This document shows positions 56,208-64,000 of a stretch of DNA of 64,000 bases, piece after piece. The translations under genes and the position numbers were made by a program. How positions within the stretch are numbered: position 1 is the first letter of the stretch; every line of letters starts with the position of its first letter. Origin of the DNA: an uncultured Lachnospiraceae bacterium (GTDB taxonomy: Bacteria > Bacillota > Clostridia > Lachnospirales > Lachnospiraceae); assembly GCA_947178145.1 (NCBI GenBank), contig CAMWXE010000002.1, positions 57,242-121,241 on the forward strand, in the 5' to 3' direction. Under the pieces are notes generated by a model. It saw only the letters and a program-made list of their open reading frames with translations. It searched no databases and was not told the origin of the DNA.

Positions 56208-57539
56208 TTAAATCTTATACAGATACGACTCGATCTCCCAGTTTGTCACCTGGGAATCGTACTCTTTCCACGCTGCAAGCTTGGAGTCATAGTATTGTTC
56301 AAATACACGGTCTCCCAGCAGCCTGCGCAGCAGCGGATCCTTCTTCATCTCCTTGCATGCTTCCAGCAAATCAGTGGGCAGCTTCCGGATGCCGCGCTTC
56401 AAAGCCTCCTCCTCCGGTATCACATTAATGTTATCCATCACCCTGGCCTCCGGCTCAATCTTATTCCGGATGCCGTCCAGCCCTGCCATCAGACACGCAG
56501 CGATAGCAAGATATGGATTGGCAGAAGGGTCGGGGCTTCTCAACTCAATTCTTGTGTGCTCCCCTCGTATATTCGGCACCCGAATCAGTGTGTTTGCCCC
56601 AAGGGTACTCCACGCAATGTATACAGGCGCCTCAAATCCTGGCCGCAGTCTCTTATAAGAATTTACCAGGGGGTTCGTCACTGCACAGATACCCTTTACA
56701 TGCTTCATAAGTCCCCCCATAAAATAATAGGCTTCCCTGCTCAGCCCATTTTCATCAGCAGGATCGTCAAAAATATTTTTGCCATTCCTGCTCAATGACA
56801 TATTGATATGCATTCCGGATCCACAAAATTCCATTCTTGGCTTTGGCATAAATGTTCCGTGCAATCCATGATGTTTTGCGATAGTCTTGACGGCAAGCTT
56901 AAAAGTCATAATGTTGTCCGCCGTTGTGAGTGCCTCATCATACCGAAAATCCACCTCATGCTGGGAAGGCGCCTTCTCATGATGTGACGCCTCCACTTCA
57001 AACCCCATATCCTCCAGTGTGAGCACGATATCGCGTCTGGCATTCTCGCCGTTGTCGAGCGGCCCCATATCAAAAAAACCCGCCTGCTCATTCGTGTTTG
57101 TTGTAGGTCTGCCGTTCTCATCTGCATTAAATAAGAAAAATTCGCACTCTGGTCCGACTTCAAAAGTATATCCCATATCCGCGGCTTCCCGCAGCGCCTT
57201 CTTCAAAATATAGCGGCAGTCGCTCTCAAAGGGCGTGCGGTCGGCGCGATACACATCGCAAATAAAACGCGCGACCTTTCCCTGCTGCGGTCTCCATGGA
57301 AAGATTGTGAAGGTATCCAGATCGGGATACAGAAACATATCCGCATTGTCTGTGGGCAGCATTCCCCTGACAAGCGAGCAGTCAAACATACAATCGTTGT
57401 TGAGTGCCTTTTCCAGCTGGCTTGAAGTGATTGCCACATTCTTAAAATTCCCTTCAATATCCGTAAACTGCATTCGGATAAACTCTACATCCTCATCCTC
57501 CACCATCGCGACGATATCCTGTTTTGTATATTTTGCCAT
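56208..57539 (-). CDS. glnA: Glutamine synthetase type I
   Basis: A 443-residue GS-I alpha, the Firmicute length. Motifs: FTDIEGNFKNVAI near 25, GSGMHINMSL near 245, NPLVNSYKRLRPGFEAP and RIELRSPDPSANPYLA near 330. It makes glutamine from glutamate, ammonia and ATP. The adenylylation loop with its Tyr is absent, as expected in this subtype. GGAAGGG sets the ATG at 57539; a longer frame from 57608 is not supported. Confidence 0.96.
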   Translation of the reverse strand: MAKYTKQDIVAMVEDEDVEFIRMQFTDIEGNFKNVAITSSQLEKALNNDCMFDCSLVRGMLPTDNADMFLYPDLDTFTIFPWRPQQGKVARFICDVYRADRTPFESDCRYILKKALREAADMGYTFEVGPECEFFLFNADENGRPTTNTNEQAGFFDMGPLDNGENARRDIVLTLEDMGFEVEASHHEKAPSQHEVDFRYDEALTTADNIMTFKLAVKTIAKHHGLHGTFMPKPRMEFCGSGMHINMSLSRNGKNIFDDPADENGLSREAYYFMGGLMKHVKGICAVTNPLVNSYKRLRPGFEAPVYIAWSTLGANTLIRVPNIRGEHTRIELRSPDPSANPYLAIAACLMAGLDGIRNKIEPEARVMDNINVIPEEEALKRGIRKLPTDLLEACKEMKKDPLLRRLLGDRVFEQYYDSKLAAWKEYDSQVTNWEIESYLYKI

Positions 57540-57597
57540 AGTTTGTACCCTTCCTTTTCTCACATACTTCGTTAATTCCACGCTGCTATATACAAAA

Positions 57598-57624
57598 TTA
57601 CTATACAAATTTACTTTTTGTCAA
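57598..57624 (-). promoter_or_regulatory. Probable glnA promoter
   Basis: Minus strand TTGACA (57619-57624) is a perfect -35; the best -10 is TAGTAA (57598-57603) at 15 bases, with a second AT-rich option (TATATA) a few bases further. The TTTGTATA motif repeats in this stretch. No TnrA/GlnR site was identified with confidence. Confidence 0.45.
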
Positions 57625-57689
57625 CCCAAAAGCATAATCTGAGCGAGCCACACATACCATTATAAAAAGAACAAAAATGGAGTCTTCAC

Positions 57690-58394
57690 ATGAGCTCTAA
57701 CACTAAAATTGTTGTACTTCGATCAAAGGAATTAGTCTATGCACTTGTGCTTCTGGTTGTAAGTGTACTTATCATAATGGTAGCAGTATCCCTTTTCATA
57801 CCTTCGAAAGACTCTGCTTCCTCTGTCCCTTCCCAGAACGCAGAGGAGACGCCAGAACAAATTCCGTCACAAACTCCGTCGCAGTCTGCTCCGAAGACAT
57901 CGCCCTCAAACAGCACGACAACCGGAACGTCAAATGGAACGTCGAATAGCACGACAGGCGGAACGTCAAACGGTAATGCAACTGGAACATCGGGTGAAAC
58001 TTCAGACAAGAATTCGAACAGAAATTCGGACGAAACGCCCAGCACCAGTACTTCCACCACGCAGGACGCCTATGTTCCCGGGATTTACTCCAGCACACTG
58101 CTGCTTGGAAACATGAATGTGGAACTGCAGATTGCTGTAGATAAGAACCACATTAACTCCATAACCCTGACAAACCTCGACGAGTCTGTGACTACCTTGT
58201 ATCCGCTGATGCGACCTACACTGTCTGAGCTGGCAGCAGTCATCCTGTCCGAGCAGAGTATCGAGAATATCAGCTACAGCAGCGAAAACCGCTACACCTC
58301 CATGCTCCTGATGCAGGCAATCACCGAAGCTTTAGACAAAGCCGCCGCATCGGAGAATGCCGACAGACCGGACACTGGCACTATAATCTACTGA
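57690..58394 (+). CDS. Membrane-anchored protein with Ser/Thr/Asn-rich linker and FMN-binding-like domain
   Basis: A 234-residue protein: one N-terminal span (about 17-38), a ~80-residue linker of TSNGTSNST and NATGTSGETS type repeats, then a C-terminal ~90-residue domain (GIYSSTLLLGNMNVELQIAV, then SENRYTSMLLMQAITEAL). The last part resembles FMN_bind domains but lacks the SGAT flavin site. The linker probably spans the cell wall. GGAG precedes the ATG. One of two plus-strand genes; it overlaps hslO by 7 bp tail to tail. Confidence 0.75.
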   Translation: MSSNTKIVVLRSKELVYALVLLVVSVLIIMVAVSLFIPSKDSASSVPSQNAEETPEQIPSQTPSQSAPKTSPSNSTTTGTSNGTSNSTTGGTSNGNATGTSGETSDKNSNRNSDETPSTSTSTTQDAYVPGIYSSTLLLGNMNVELQIAVDKNHINSITLTNLDESVTTLYPLMRPTLSELAAVILSEQSIENISYSSENRYTSMLLMQAITEALDKAAASENADRPDTGTIIY

Positions 58395-59284
58395 GACGAT
58401 GACTTTGCCGCTGCACTTCCCAGCATCTGTCTCAGGTCATCGATCTCGAAATTGTAAATTTTATCGCAGAACTGGCACCTGACTTCAACTGGCTTATCAG
58501 CATCGATCATCTCCTGAATATCCTTTTTTCCGATGCTGATCATCGCCCGTTCCACACGCTCACGACTACAGTCACAATAATACTGTGCCGGTATCGTGTC
58601 GTTAATCTCAAGTTTCAAATCGCCCAATAGAAGCTCAAGAAGCTGCTCTGGTGAATTGCCATCATCCAATATCGTGGTGACGCTGTCCATTGTCTTGAGC
58701 TTCTCTTCTAAGGCGTTTATGGTCTCATCATCAGCAAAAGGCATCAATTGTATGATAAAACCGCCTGCCTGTCTTACGGTGTTATCTTTCTCCATCAGTA
58801 CGCCGAGCCCGACAGCAGACGGAACCTGCTCCGATGTCGCAAAATAATACGTGAGATCTTCTGCGATCTCACCTGTCTGCAATTGTGTCTGTCCGACATA
58901 TGGTTCTTTTAATCCCATATCCTTGATGACACTCAAAATTCCATTTCCCACAGCGCCGCCCACATCCAGCTTGCCGAGTGCATTTGGCGGAAGCATCACC
59001 TGCGGCTCTAAGGCTGCGCCCTTGACATTTGCCCTGGCATCAGCTGTCACAGCCAGACCGCGCACCGGCCCGTCACAGTGAATCTGCAGTGTCAATGCGT
59101 CTTTCTCTCCTTTGAGCATGCTTCCCATCATAGCGCCAGCTGTGAGAAGCCGTCCTAATGCCGCTGTAATCACAGGACTGAGCGCATGAATACTTCTGGC
59201 CTGCTCCACAAGCTCCCTCGAATTTATTGCAAAGGCCCTAATCTGAGCATTTGCCGCCGTTGCCCTCACGATATAATCCTTCAT
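58388..59284 (-). CDS. hslO: Redox-regulated chaperone Hsp33
   Basis: A 298-residue Hsp33 with the zinc centre C-x-C (YYCDCSRE near 235) and C-x2-C (CQFCDK near 269). Oxidative loss of zinc activates its holdase function in the cytoplasm. GGAGG sets the start at 59284. It ends overlapping the opposite gene. Last of a hisC-popT-methyltransferase-hslO operon. Confidence 0.94.
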   Translation of the reverse strand: MKDYIVRATAANAQIRAFAINSRELVEQARSIHALSPVITAALGRLLTAGAMMGSMLKGEKDALTLQIHCDGPVRGLAVTADARANVKGAALEPQVMLPPNALGKLDVGGAVGNGILSVIKDMGLKEPYVGQTQLQTGEIAEDLTYYFATSEQVPSAVGLGVLMEKDNTVRQAGGFIIQLMPFADDETINALEEKLKTMDSVTTILDDGNSPEQLLELLLGDLKLEINDTIPAQYYCDCSRERVERAMISIGKKDIQEMIDADKPVEVRCQFCDKIYNFEIDDLRQMLGSAAAKSSSQ

Positions 59285-59297
59285 ATAATAACCTCCG

Positions 59298-60068
59298 TTA
59301 TTTTCCGTTTTCCTGTGCCACACAACAAACCCGCTCACTTGTGTCTGTCACTCTGCCGAGCGTGTCCGCATCATATGCCCTGATAAACACTAACCCGGAA
59401 AGCGCTATCAGGCGCTGCATCTCCTCCAGGGTATACCCTCTCTGGAGATGAACCTCCTGAAAACGGGTAAAAAGCGCCTGGCCCGCCATCGATGCATCCT
59501 GCTTTCTAACAAATATGGTCAAGTCATACTCATTGATACCGCTCTCCCGGTCATAATAATTCTCCCATATAAAGCTACAGTCCTCCCGGTTCTCAGCAAT
59601 CACGCTGTCCCCGATCACCGTTTCATACTTGTATCTTGTGTTAAAATCAAAGATAAAAATTCCCTTCGGATCCAGATAATTGTTGACCAGCCGAAAGCAC
59701 GCTGCTAAGTCCTCCTCCTCGAGCAGATAATTCAGACTGTCGCACACGCTCACAACTGCCCGGACGGTGCCATACAGCTCAAAAGTACGCATGTCCTGAT
59801 TCAGATAGAGAATGTCATAGCCTGATTTCTCTTTCTTTTCACAGGCAATGTTTAACATCTCATCCGAACAATCCACACCGATCATGTCATAACCGCTCGC
59901 AGCGAGAAGCTCTGTCAGGCTCCCGGTGCCACAGCCAAGATCCAAAACAAGTCCATTCCCGATATTATATTTTCCCAGCTCATACACAATATTCTCACAC
60001 CACTGCGCGTAAGGGGTCTCATCCATCAGCTGGTCATACACACCTGCAAAATCTGTATATGCCTCCAT
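59298..60068 (-). CDS. Class I SAM-dependent methyltransferase
   Basis: A 256-residue Rossmann methyltransferase with LVLDLGCGTGSLTELL near residue 38 (motif I), the acidic GVDCSDEML (motif II) and FIFDFNTRYKYE (post-motif). Substrate not evident; family members are annotated simply as methyltransferases. It lies 4 bp after popT and 13 bp before hslO. Confidence 0.88.
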   Translation of the reverse strand: MEAYTDFAGVYDQLMDETPYAQWCENIVYELGKYNIGNGLVLDLGCGTGSLTELLAASGYDMIGVDCSDEMLNIACEKKEKSGYDILYLNQDMRTFELYGTVRAVVSVCDSLNYLLEEEDLAACFRLVNNYLDPKGIFIFDFNTRYKYETVIGDSVIAENREDCSFIWENYYDRESGINEYDLTIFVRKQDASMAGQALFTRFQEVHLQRGYTLEEMQRLIALSGLVFIRAYDADTLGRVTDTSERVCCVAQENGK

Positions 60069-60072
60069 AATA

Positions 60073-60942
60073 TTAAGCTCCCAGCTTCAGTGAAATAAAG
60101 AACCCGACTGCAAGTAAAACCACTCCCGTGAGAATCTCCACAATGCCGACTGCGCTAATCTCCATCATAATCAAAATCGCAAACGGAGAGGCCACAATCA
60201 GTCCTATAATCGCCCAGTACGTAATCAGCGGATACTTCTTCAACATAAACTCGATCAGTTTTGCCACCGCAACAATTCCAACTACCACGCCGAGCCCAAA
60301 CGGAACCAGCACTACAAAAGTATCAAGCATTGCAGCAAGATCAAACGCTTTGAGCGCATTGATAAAGTTGTTGATCGTGTCTATAATCGTGTTGTAGTAG
60401 CCAAGAATCATCATAATCATTGAACCACTCACACCTGGAATGACCATAGTGGCTGCCGCAATAATGCCGACGCCAAAGAGCTTTATCACATTGCCGGCAC
60501 TGAAAGATATATCCGCACTCGAGCCGCCGCCCTCCCCGACAAGGGCAAACCCTACTACCATCACAAAAAACAGCACAAAAGAAATAATCTGCGGAATTCT
60601 GATCGTATTTCCCTTTACCTTTCCATAGATAACAGGCAGTCCACCAATAATCAAACCAATGAAAAACAGATTCGTCTGCAGCGGAAATCGCGGAAACAGA
60701 ATCTCAGAAAATATTTTTGCAAAAATTGCTATGGAGAGAAGCATCCCGATCAGGATTGGGACCAGAAGTGCAATCGCCTCTTTCATGCGCCTGACAAAAT
60801 GGGTCAATACCAGAATGAGTCTGTCATAAATTCCCATGGAGACCATCATGGTGCCTCCGCTGACTCCCGGAATCACGTTCGCAATGCCAACGACCATACC
60901 TCTTAAAATGTTAACTATAAATGCCTTCATATTCCAATTCAT
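60073..60942 (-). CDS. popT: DUF368/PopT-type undecaprenyl-phosphate transporter
   Basis: A 289-residue polytopic protein with the repeated hairpin motif IPGVSGG (near residue 25) and IPGVSGS (near 165), the inverted-repeat signature of DUF368. DUF368 proteins (PopT) return undecaprenyl phosphate across the membrane for reuse. This would feed both the wall and the glycan pathways here. Start ATG at 60942 is close to AAAGG; ATG four codons later is the alternative. Confidence 0.82.
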   Translation of the reverse strand: MNWNMKAFIVNILRGMVVGIANVIPGVSGGTMMVSMGIYDRLILVLTHFVRRMKEAIALLVPILIGMLLSIAIFAKIFSEILFPRFPLQTNLFFIGLIIGGLPVIYGKVKGNTIRIPQIISFVLFFVMVVGFALVGEGGGSSADISFSAGNVIKLFGVGIIAAATMVIPGVSGSMIMMILGYYNTIIDTINNFINALKAFDLAAMLDTFVVLVPFGLGVVVGIVAVAKLIEFMLKKYPLITYWAIIGLIVASPFAILIMMEISAVGIVEILTGVVLLAVGFFISLKLGA

Positions 60943-60977
60943 TCACCTTTCTTATATTTTCTTTTCCTAAATTTATA

Positions 60978-62036
60978 TTACCGATTTTTCAGATATGCAT
61001 CCAAAAAAGCCAATACCTTGTCCATCTCCTCATCTGTCCCTATGGAAATGCGCAGATAATTGGAAATACGCGGCTTATTCCAATGCCTGACATACATCGC
61101 GTTTGCCCTGAGCGCATCAAAAATCTCCTGCGCCGGAACGGTTTTGTGTGCAGCAAAGATAAAATTCGTCTTTGCATCGGGGAAATGGAATCCCAGCCGC
61201 GCAAGTTCCTTCTTCGTGCGCTCTCTTGTCGCGACAATCTTTGCAACAGTTTCCCTGAAATACGCCTCATCCTCCACTGATGCCACTCCTGCCGCAATTG
61301 CAACGGAATCCATCGTGTAAGAATTGAAGGAAAATTTCACGTCATTCAAGTACTTAATCAGTTTCTTACTTCCCATCGCATAACCAATCCGCATCCCGGC
61401 CATAGAGCGCGATTTGGAAAAAGTCTGCACCACAAGCAGGTTGTCATATTGTTCGATCAGTGGGACACAGCTCTCTCCGCCAAAATCCACATACGCCTCA
61501 TCGATTACGACAACGGAACCCGGATTTGCCCTGATAATCTCCTCATACGCAGACCGTTTTGCCGCCACTCCCGTCGGAGCATTGGGATTTGCTATGACAA
61601 TGCCGCCATTCTCTTTGCAGTAATCTTCCTTTCTGATACAAAAGTCGTCATCCAGCGGCTGCACTTGATAAGGTATTCGGAACAAGTCCGCCCACACATC
61701 ATAAAAGGAATACGTTATATCGGGAAACAAAATCGGTTTGTCTGAATGAAAAAACGTCAGAAATGACATCGCAAGGACATCGTCCGAACCGACTCCAACA
61801 AACATCTGTTCTCTATCAAGTCCATGACGCTTTGCAAGTGCGTCCACCAGCACAGATACATCCGGATCAGGATACTTGCGCAGTATATCGCAGTCAAAAC
61901 CTTGTATTGCCGCCGCAACTCCCGGTGCCGGCGGATAGGGGTTTTCATTTGTGTTTAACTTGATGACATCCTGGTTCTTTGGCTGCTCGCCTGCCACATA
62001 GGGCACTACCTTTCGTACATTATCTTCCCAATTCAT
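60978..62036 (-). CDS. hisC: Histidinol-phosphate aminotransferase
   Basis: A 352-residue class I/II aminotransferase: NTNENPYPPAP near residue 25, FVGVGSDDV near 80, and the PLP lysine in TFSKSRSMAGMRIGYA near 205-220. Transfers an amine in histidine synthesis. GGAGG sets the ATG at 62036. It stands apart from other his genes and could use a related substrate. Confidence 0.88.
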   Translation of the reverse strand: MNWEDNVRKVVPYVAGEQPKNQDVIKLNTNENPYPPAPGVAAAIQGFDCDILRKYPDPDVSVLVDALAKRHGLDREQMFVGVGSDDVLAMSFLTFFHSDKPILFPDITYSFYDVWADLFRIPYQVQPLDDDFCIRKEDYCKENGGIVIANPNAPTGVAAKRSAYEEIIRANPGSVVVIDEAYVDFGGESCVPLIEQYDNLLVVQTFSKSRSMAGMRIGYAMGSKKLIKYLNDVKFSFNSYTMDSVAIAAGVASVEDEAYFRETVAKIVATRERTKKELARLGFHFPDAKTNFIFAAHKTVPAQEIFDALRANAMYVRHWNKPRISNYLRISIGTDEEMDKVLAFLDAYLKNR

Positions 62037-62063
62037 AGATACCTCCAAATCGCTTTGCTTTTT

Positions 62064-62092
62064 ATCATAACAAAATTTATAACTTTATGCAA
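62064..62092 (-). promoter_or_regulatory. SigA promoter of hisC operon
   Basis: Minus strand TTGCAT (62087-62092), 17 bases, TATGAT (62064-62069). It lies back to back with the plus-strand promoter at 62099. Confidence 0.6.
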
Positions 62093-62098
62093 TGTCTG

Positions 62099-62146
62099 TT
62101 GACTCCAAAAGAATTTCATTCTACTATAAAAATATAGTATATTTTT
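62099..62146 (+). promoter_or_regulatory. Promoter with operator-like dyad upstream of the DUF6020 gene
   Basis: TTGACT (62099-62104), 17 bases, TACTAT (62122-62127). Directly downstream lies a perfect 9-bp dyad with one central base, AAAAATATA-G-TATATTTTT (62128-62146), covering the start site. Confidence 0.55.
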
Positions 62147-62186
62147 CCATTAATATGAAATCCTTATACTAGAGCGGAGGTTCAAT

Positions 62187-63950
62187 ATGTATTATCTGAA
62201 GATTTTTGCCAAAAGTTTTTTGTCGCTTTTTGCCATAATGCGGGTTACTGGAATGTCCACCAAAAACCCATATTCTGTAATCCTTTTTCTAATACTGCTA
62301 TATATTTTCACAAAGCTTCACAGCGACCACGTCGAAGGACACATTGTTTCGGGGGATATGACACTTTCTACCATCGCAAGTGTACTGTTTAGCATTTTCA
62401 CTCTTTTTGCACGATATCCGACCATTCTGGGCAGTCTGACCAGCCGTCTTTTCTGCGCCATTATCCTGCTCCTGACCGCAGTCGGACTCCTGCTGAGCTA
62501 CTACTACTTGTCCATATGGTTTCTGCAGGCTGCATCCAGTTTGAAACTCACCGGCTCCGGTTACTCCTATGCATGGATTCCCTATTTGACCGCTTTCATC
62601 TGCCTGCTGTGCTGGCTTCCCTATTTTCTGTACGAGTACCCTGGTGTCATGACACCCGACAGCATCAACCAGTACGCACAGGTTATCGGCGTCTATGAAC
62701 TCAGCAACCACCATGCAATCATCCACACTGCACTGATTGGCATGTTTTACAATCTCGGATTATCTTTCACAGGAGATGCGCATATGGGGATTGCCCTGTA
62801 CACTGCCGCACAGATGCTTTTTATGGCTTATGTTGCCGGATATGTCGTCCGGACTCTGCAGAAAGCAGCTGTCATCACACCGGTTCTGATCCTCACCATA
62901 TGTTTTTATGCCCTGCTTCCGTATCATGGCGCCTACGCTGTCACGCTCTGGAAGGACATCCCATTTGCGGGCTGTATGACACTCTTTGCTGCAGCGCTGA
63001 TGCGTTTTCTGCTGCGAGGCAGCTTTGCCGCCTCCCCGGATGCAATCCCCAGGCTAAAGATCAGCGAGTATTTTACCCTGCTGATCCCCTATCTGCTGTC
63101 AGGTATCCTGCTCTGCCTGTTGCGAACCAATGGCTGGTATGCCCTTGCCCTGTCCATCCCTCTGATCCTGATCACCTACCGCAAGTGGCTGAAAGTCATG
63201 CTTCCAGTGCACCTGGTTCTGCTAACACTGGTACTGTTTGTCAAATATCCAGTCATGAATGTATACGAAATTCCACAGGCTGACTATGTCGAATCCTTGT
63301 CCATACCAGTACAGCAGATTGCGCGTGTCATTGCCAATGGAGAGTCTCTTTCAGAAAACGAACTTTTGTTTGTATCGCAGCTTATGGACGTAGAGCAGAT
63401 TGCCAGCGTGTACCAGCCTGATGTCGCAGACAACATAAAAAACCTGATACGCCAAAAGGGCAGCGACTATCTTGTATCCCACAAGAGCGAATTTTTCAAA
63501 ATGTGGCTTTCCATCGGCTTGGAGCATCCAAAGGCTTACTTAGATGCATATATCGCACAGACCAGCGGCTACTGGTATCCTGACGTAACCTATGCTGTGG
63601 GCCTGGCTGACGGCATCTATCCAAATGAGTTCGGTCTTAGCTGGCAGCCAATCATAAACGGAGCTGTCCTGATCAAGATAAAAGAAATCCTGTTCAAACT
63701 CCCTGATCTGATTCCCCTGTATGGAATGCTGTGGAGCATGGGCTTTCTCTTTTGGATGATACTGCTGTTTGCCGCTCTTGGCCTGCGCCTTGGCCGCCCC
63801 GCAAATGCACTGATCTGTCTGCCCTTTATCCTGCTGATTGCCACACTGTGCATTGCCACGCCCGTTGCCACCGAGTTCCGATATGCATATGCCGCCTTTT
63901 ATGCCCTGCCGCTGCTTGTCCTATCCCCATTCGTACACGAATCGGACTAG
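62187..63950 (+). CDS. DUF6020 family polytopic membrane protein
   Basis: A 587-residue protein with about 12 spans. An outer loop near residue 155 has PGVMTPDSINQY and HHAIIHTALIG, the conserved pattern of the DUF6020 family and reminiscent of GT-C glycosyltransferases. A soluble part follows near 400-480. Function unknown; a lipid-sugar-using GT-C enzyme is a guess. GGAGG precedes the ATG. Its TAG stop is formed by the repeat that starts at 63947, so the natural C-terminus may have been lost. Confidence 0.78.
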   Translation: MYYLKIFAKSFLSLFAIMRVTGMSTKNPYSVILFLILLYIFTKLHSDHVEGHIVSGDMTLSTIASVLFSIFTLFARYPTILGSLTSRLFCAIILLLTAVGLLLSYYYLSIWFLQAASSLKLTGSGYSYAWIPYLTAFICLLCWLPYFLYEYPGVMTPDSINQYAQVIGVYELSNHHAIIHTALIGMFYNLGLSFTGDAHMGIALYTAAQMLFMAYVAGYVVRTLQKAAVITPVLILTICFYALLPYHGAYAVTLWKDIPFAGCMTLFAAALMRFLLRGSFAASPDAIPRLKISEYFTLLIPYLLSGILLCLLRTNGWYALALSIPLILITYRKWLKVMLPVHLVLLTLVLFVKYPVMNVYEIPQADYVESLSIPVQQIARVIANGESLSENELLFVSQLMDVEQIASVYQPDVADNIKNLIRQKGSDYLVSHKSEFFKMWLSIGLEHPKAYLDAYIAQTSGYWYPDVTYAVGLADGIYPNEFGLSWQPIINGAVLIKIKEILFKLPDLIPLYGMLWSMGFLFWMILLFAALGLRLGRPANALICLPFILLIATLCIATPVATEFRYAYAAFYALPLLVLSPFVHESD

Positions 63951-64000
63951 AGCGTGTTTGAAAAATGCTTTCTGCCAGATGTGCGTCACAGTTTGTGGGA
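63947..64000. repeat. MITE-like element, copy 2 (cut by window edge)
   Basis: Begins CTAGAGCGTGTTTGAAAAA at 63947 and is identical to copy 1 (44097-44150) across all 54 bases to the window end. The rest lies outside. Confidence 0.85.

Noticed and set aside
62167..62176. CTAGAGCG before the DUF6020 gene, like the repeat end
   Set aside because: Only 8 bases match and the following bases are the ribosome-binding site; no other part of the element is present.
1..64000. tRNA, rRNA, CRISPR arrays and known riboswitches
   Set aside because: Intergenic regions were read on both strands and none of these was seen.

Overview
The window looks like chromosomal DNA of a motile, low- to medium-GC Firmicute, most likely a Lachnospiraceae (Clostridia). 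The evidence is an mbl-flhO-flhP-flgJ flagellar/cell-shape cluster, a YvyF-type flagellar protein, a cdaA-cdaR-glmM operon, strong GGAGG ribosome-binding sites, a Spo0A-type DNA-binding domain, and the DHHW, DUF4358 and DUF6020 families typical of that group. Almost every gene is on the minus strand, so operons read from high to low coordinates. No rRNA, tRNA or CRISPR array was seen.

Layout in window order. 1-4937: a pseudaminic acid operon (pseB-C-F-I-H plus a sugar formyltransferase cut by the window edge) with its own promoter. 5088-8421: a glycosyltransferase, an ABC exporter and an XRE regulator with repeated operator-like sites. 8561-21951: a large exopolysaccharide operon starting at gmd and fcl, with an orphan Spo0A DNA-binding domain, a priming phosphoglycosyltransferase, a Wzz-like co-polymerase, an EpsG-type polymerase, several glycosyltransferases and a sialyltransferase-like enzyme at its end. 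22063-22929: rfbD. 23041-31874: recD2-comFC-yvyF-two unknown membrane proteins-cdaA-cdaR-glmM-HPr. 31937-35113: mbl and flagellar rod genes. 35503-36666: a bactofilin and a degenerate LytM protein. 36909-41852: uvrB-uvrA.

42247-45828 is a small decayed island: a broken tyrosine recombinase, an unassigned fragment, a frameshifted proteasome-like Ntn hydrolase, a 188-bp MITE-like hairpin element, and an intact gene fusing viroplasmin, RNase HI and an RnlA-like HEPN toxin domain. The last is the most interesting gene here. A second copy of the MITE-like element starts at 63947 and supplies the stop codon of the last gene.

45942-55544 is a cell-surface operon: manC, dapF, then two MBOAT/DHHW pairs (alginate-acetylation-like) separated by an ECF sigma factor, its likely anti-sigma factor and a DUF4358 lipoprotein. 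55610-57539 holds glnA and an ANTAR regulator. 57690-63950 holds a small secreted protein, hslO, a methyltransferase, a DUF368/PopT-type undecaprenyl-phosphate carrier, hisC and a DUF6020 membrane protein.

Much of the window serves surface polymers: GDP-mannose (manC) feeds gmd/fcl to GDP-fucose; pse genes make CMP-pseudaminate for which the sialyltransferase-like gene is a candidate transferase; PopT and the priming transferase act on the lipid carrier; MBOAT/DHHW pairs probably acylate the product. Functions are inferred from recognised motifs; no database search was possible.
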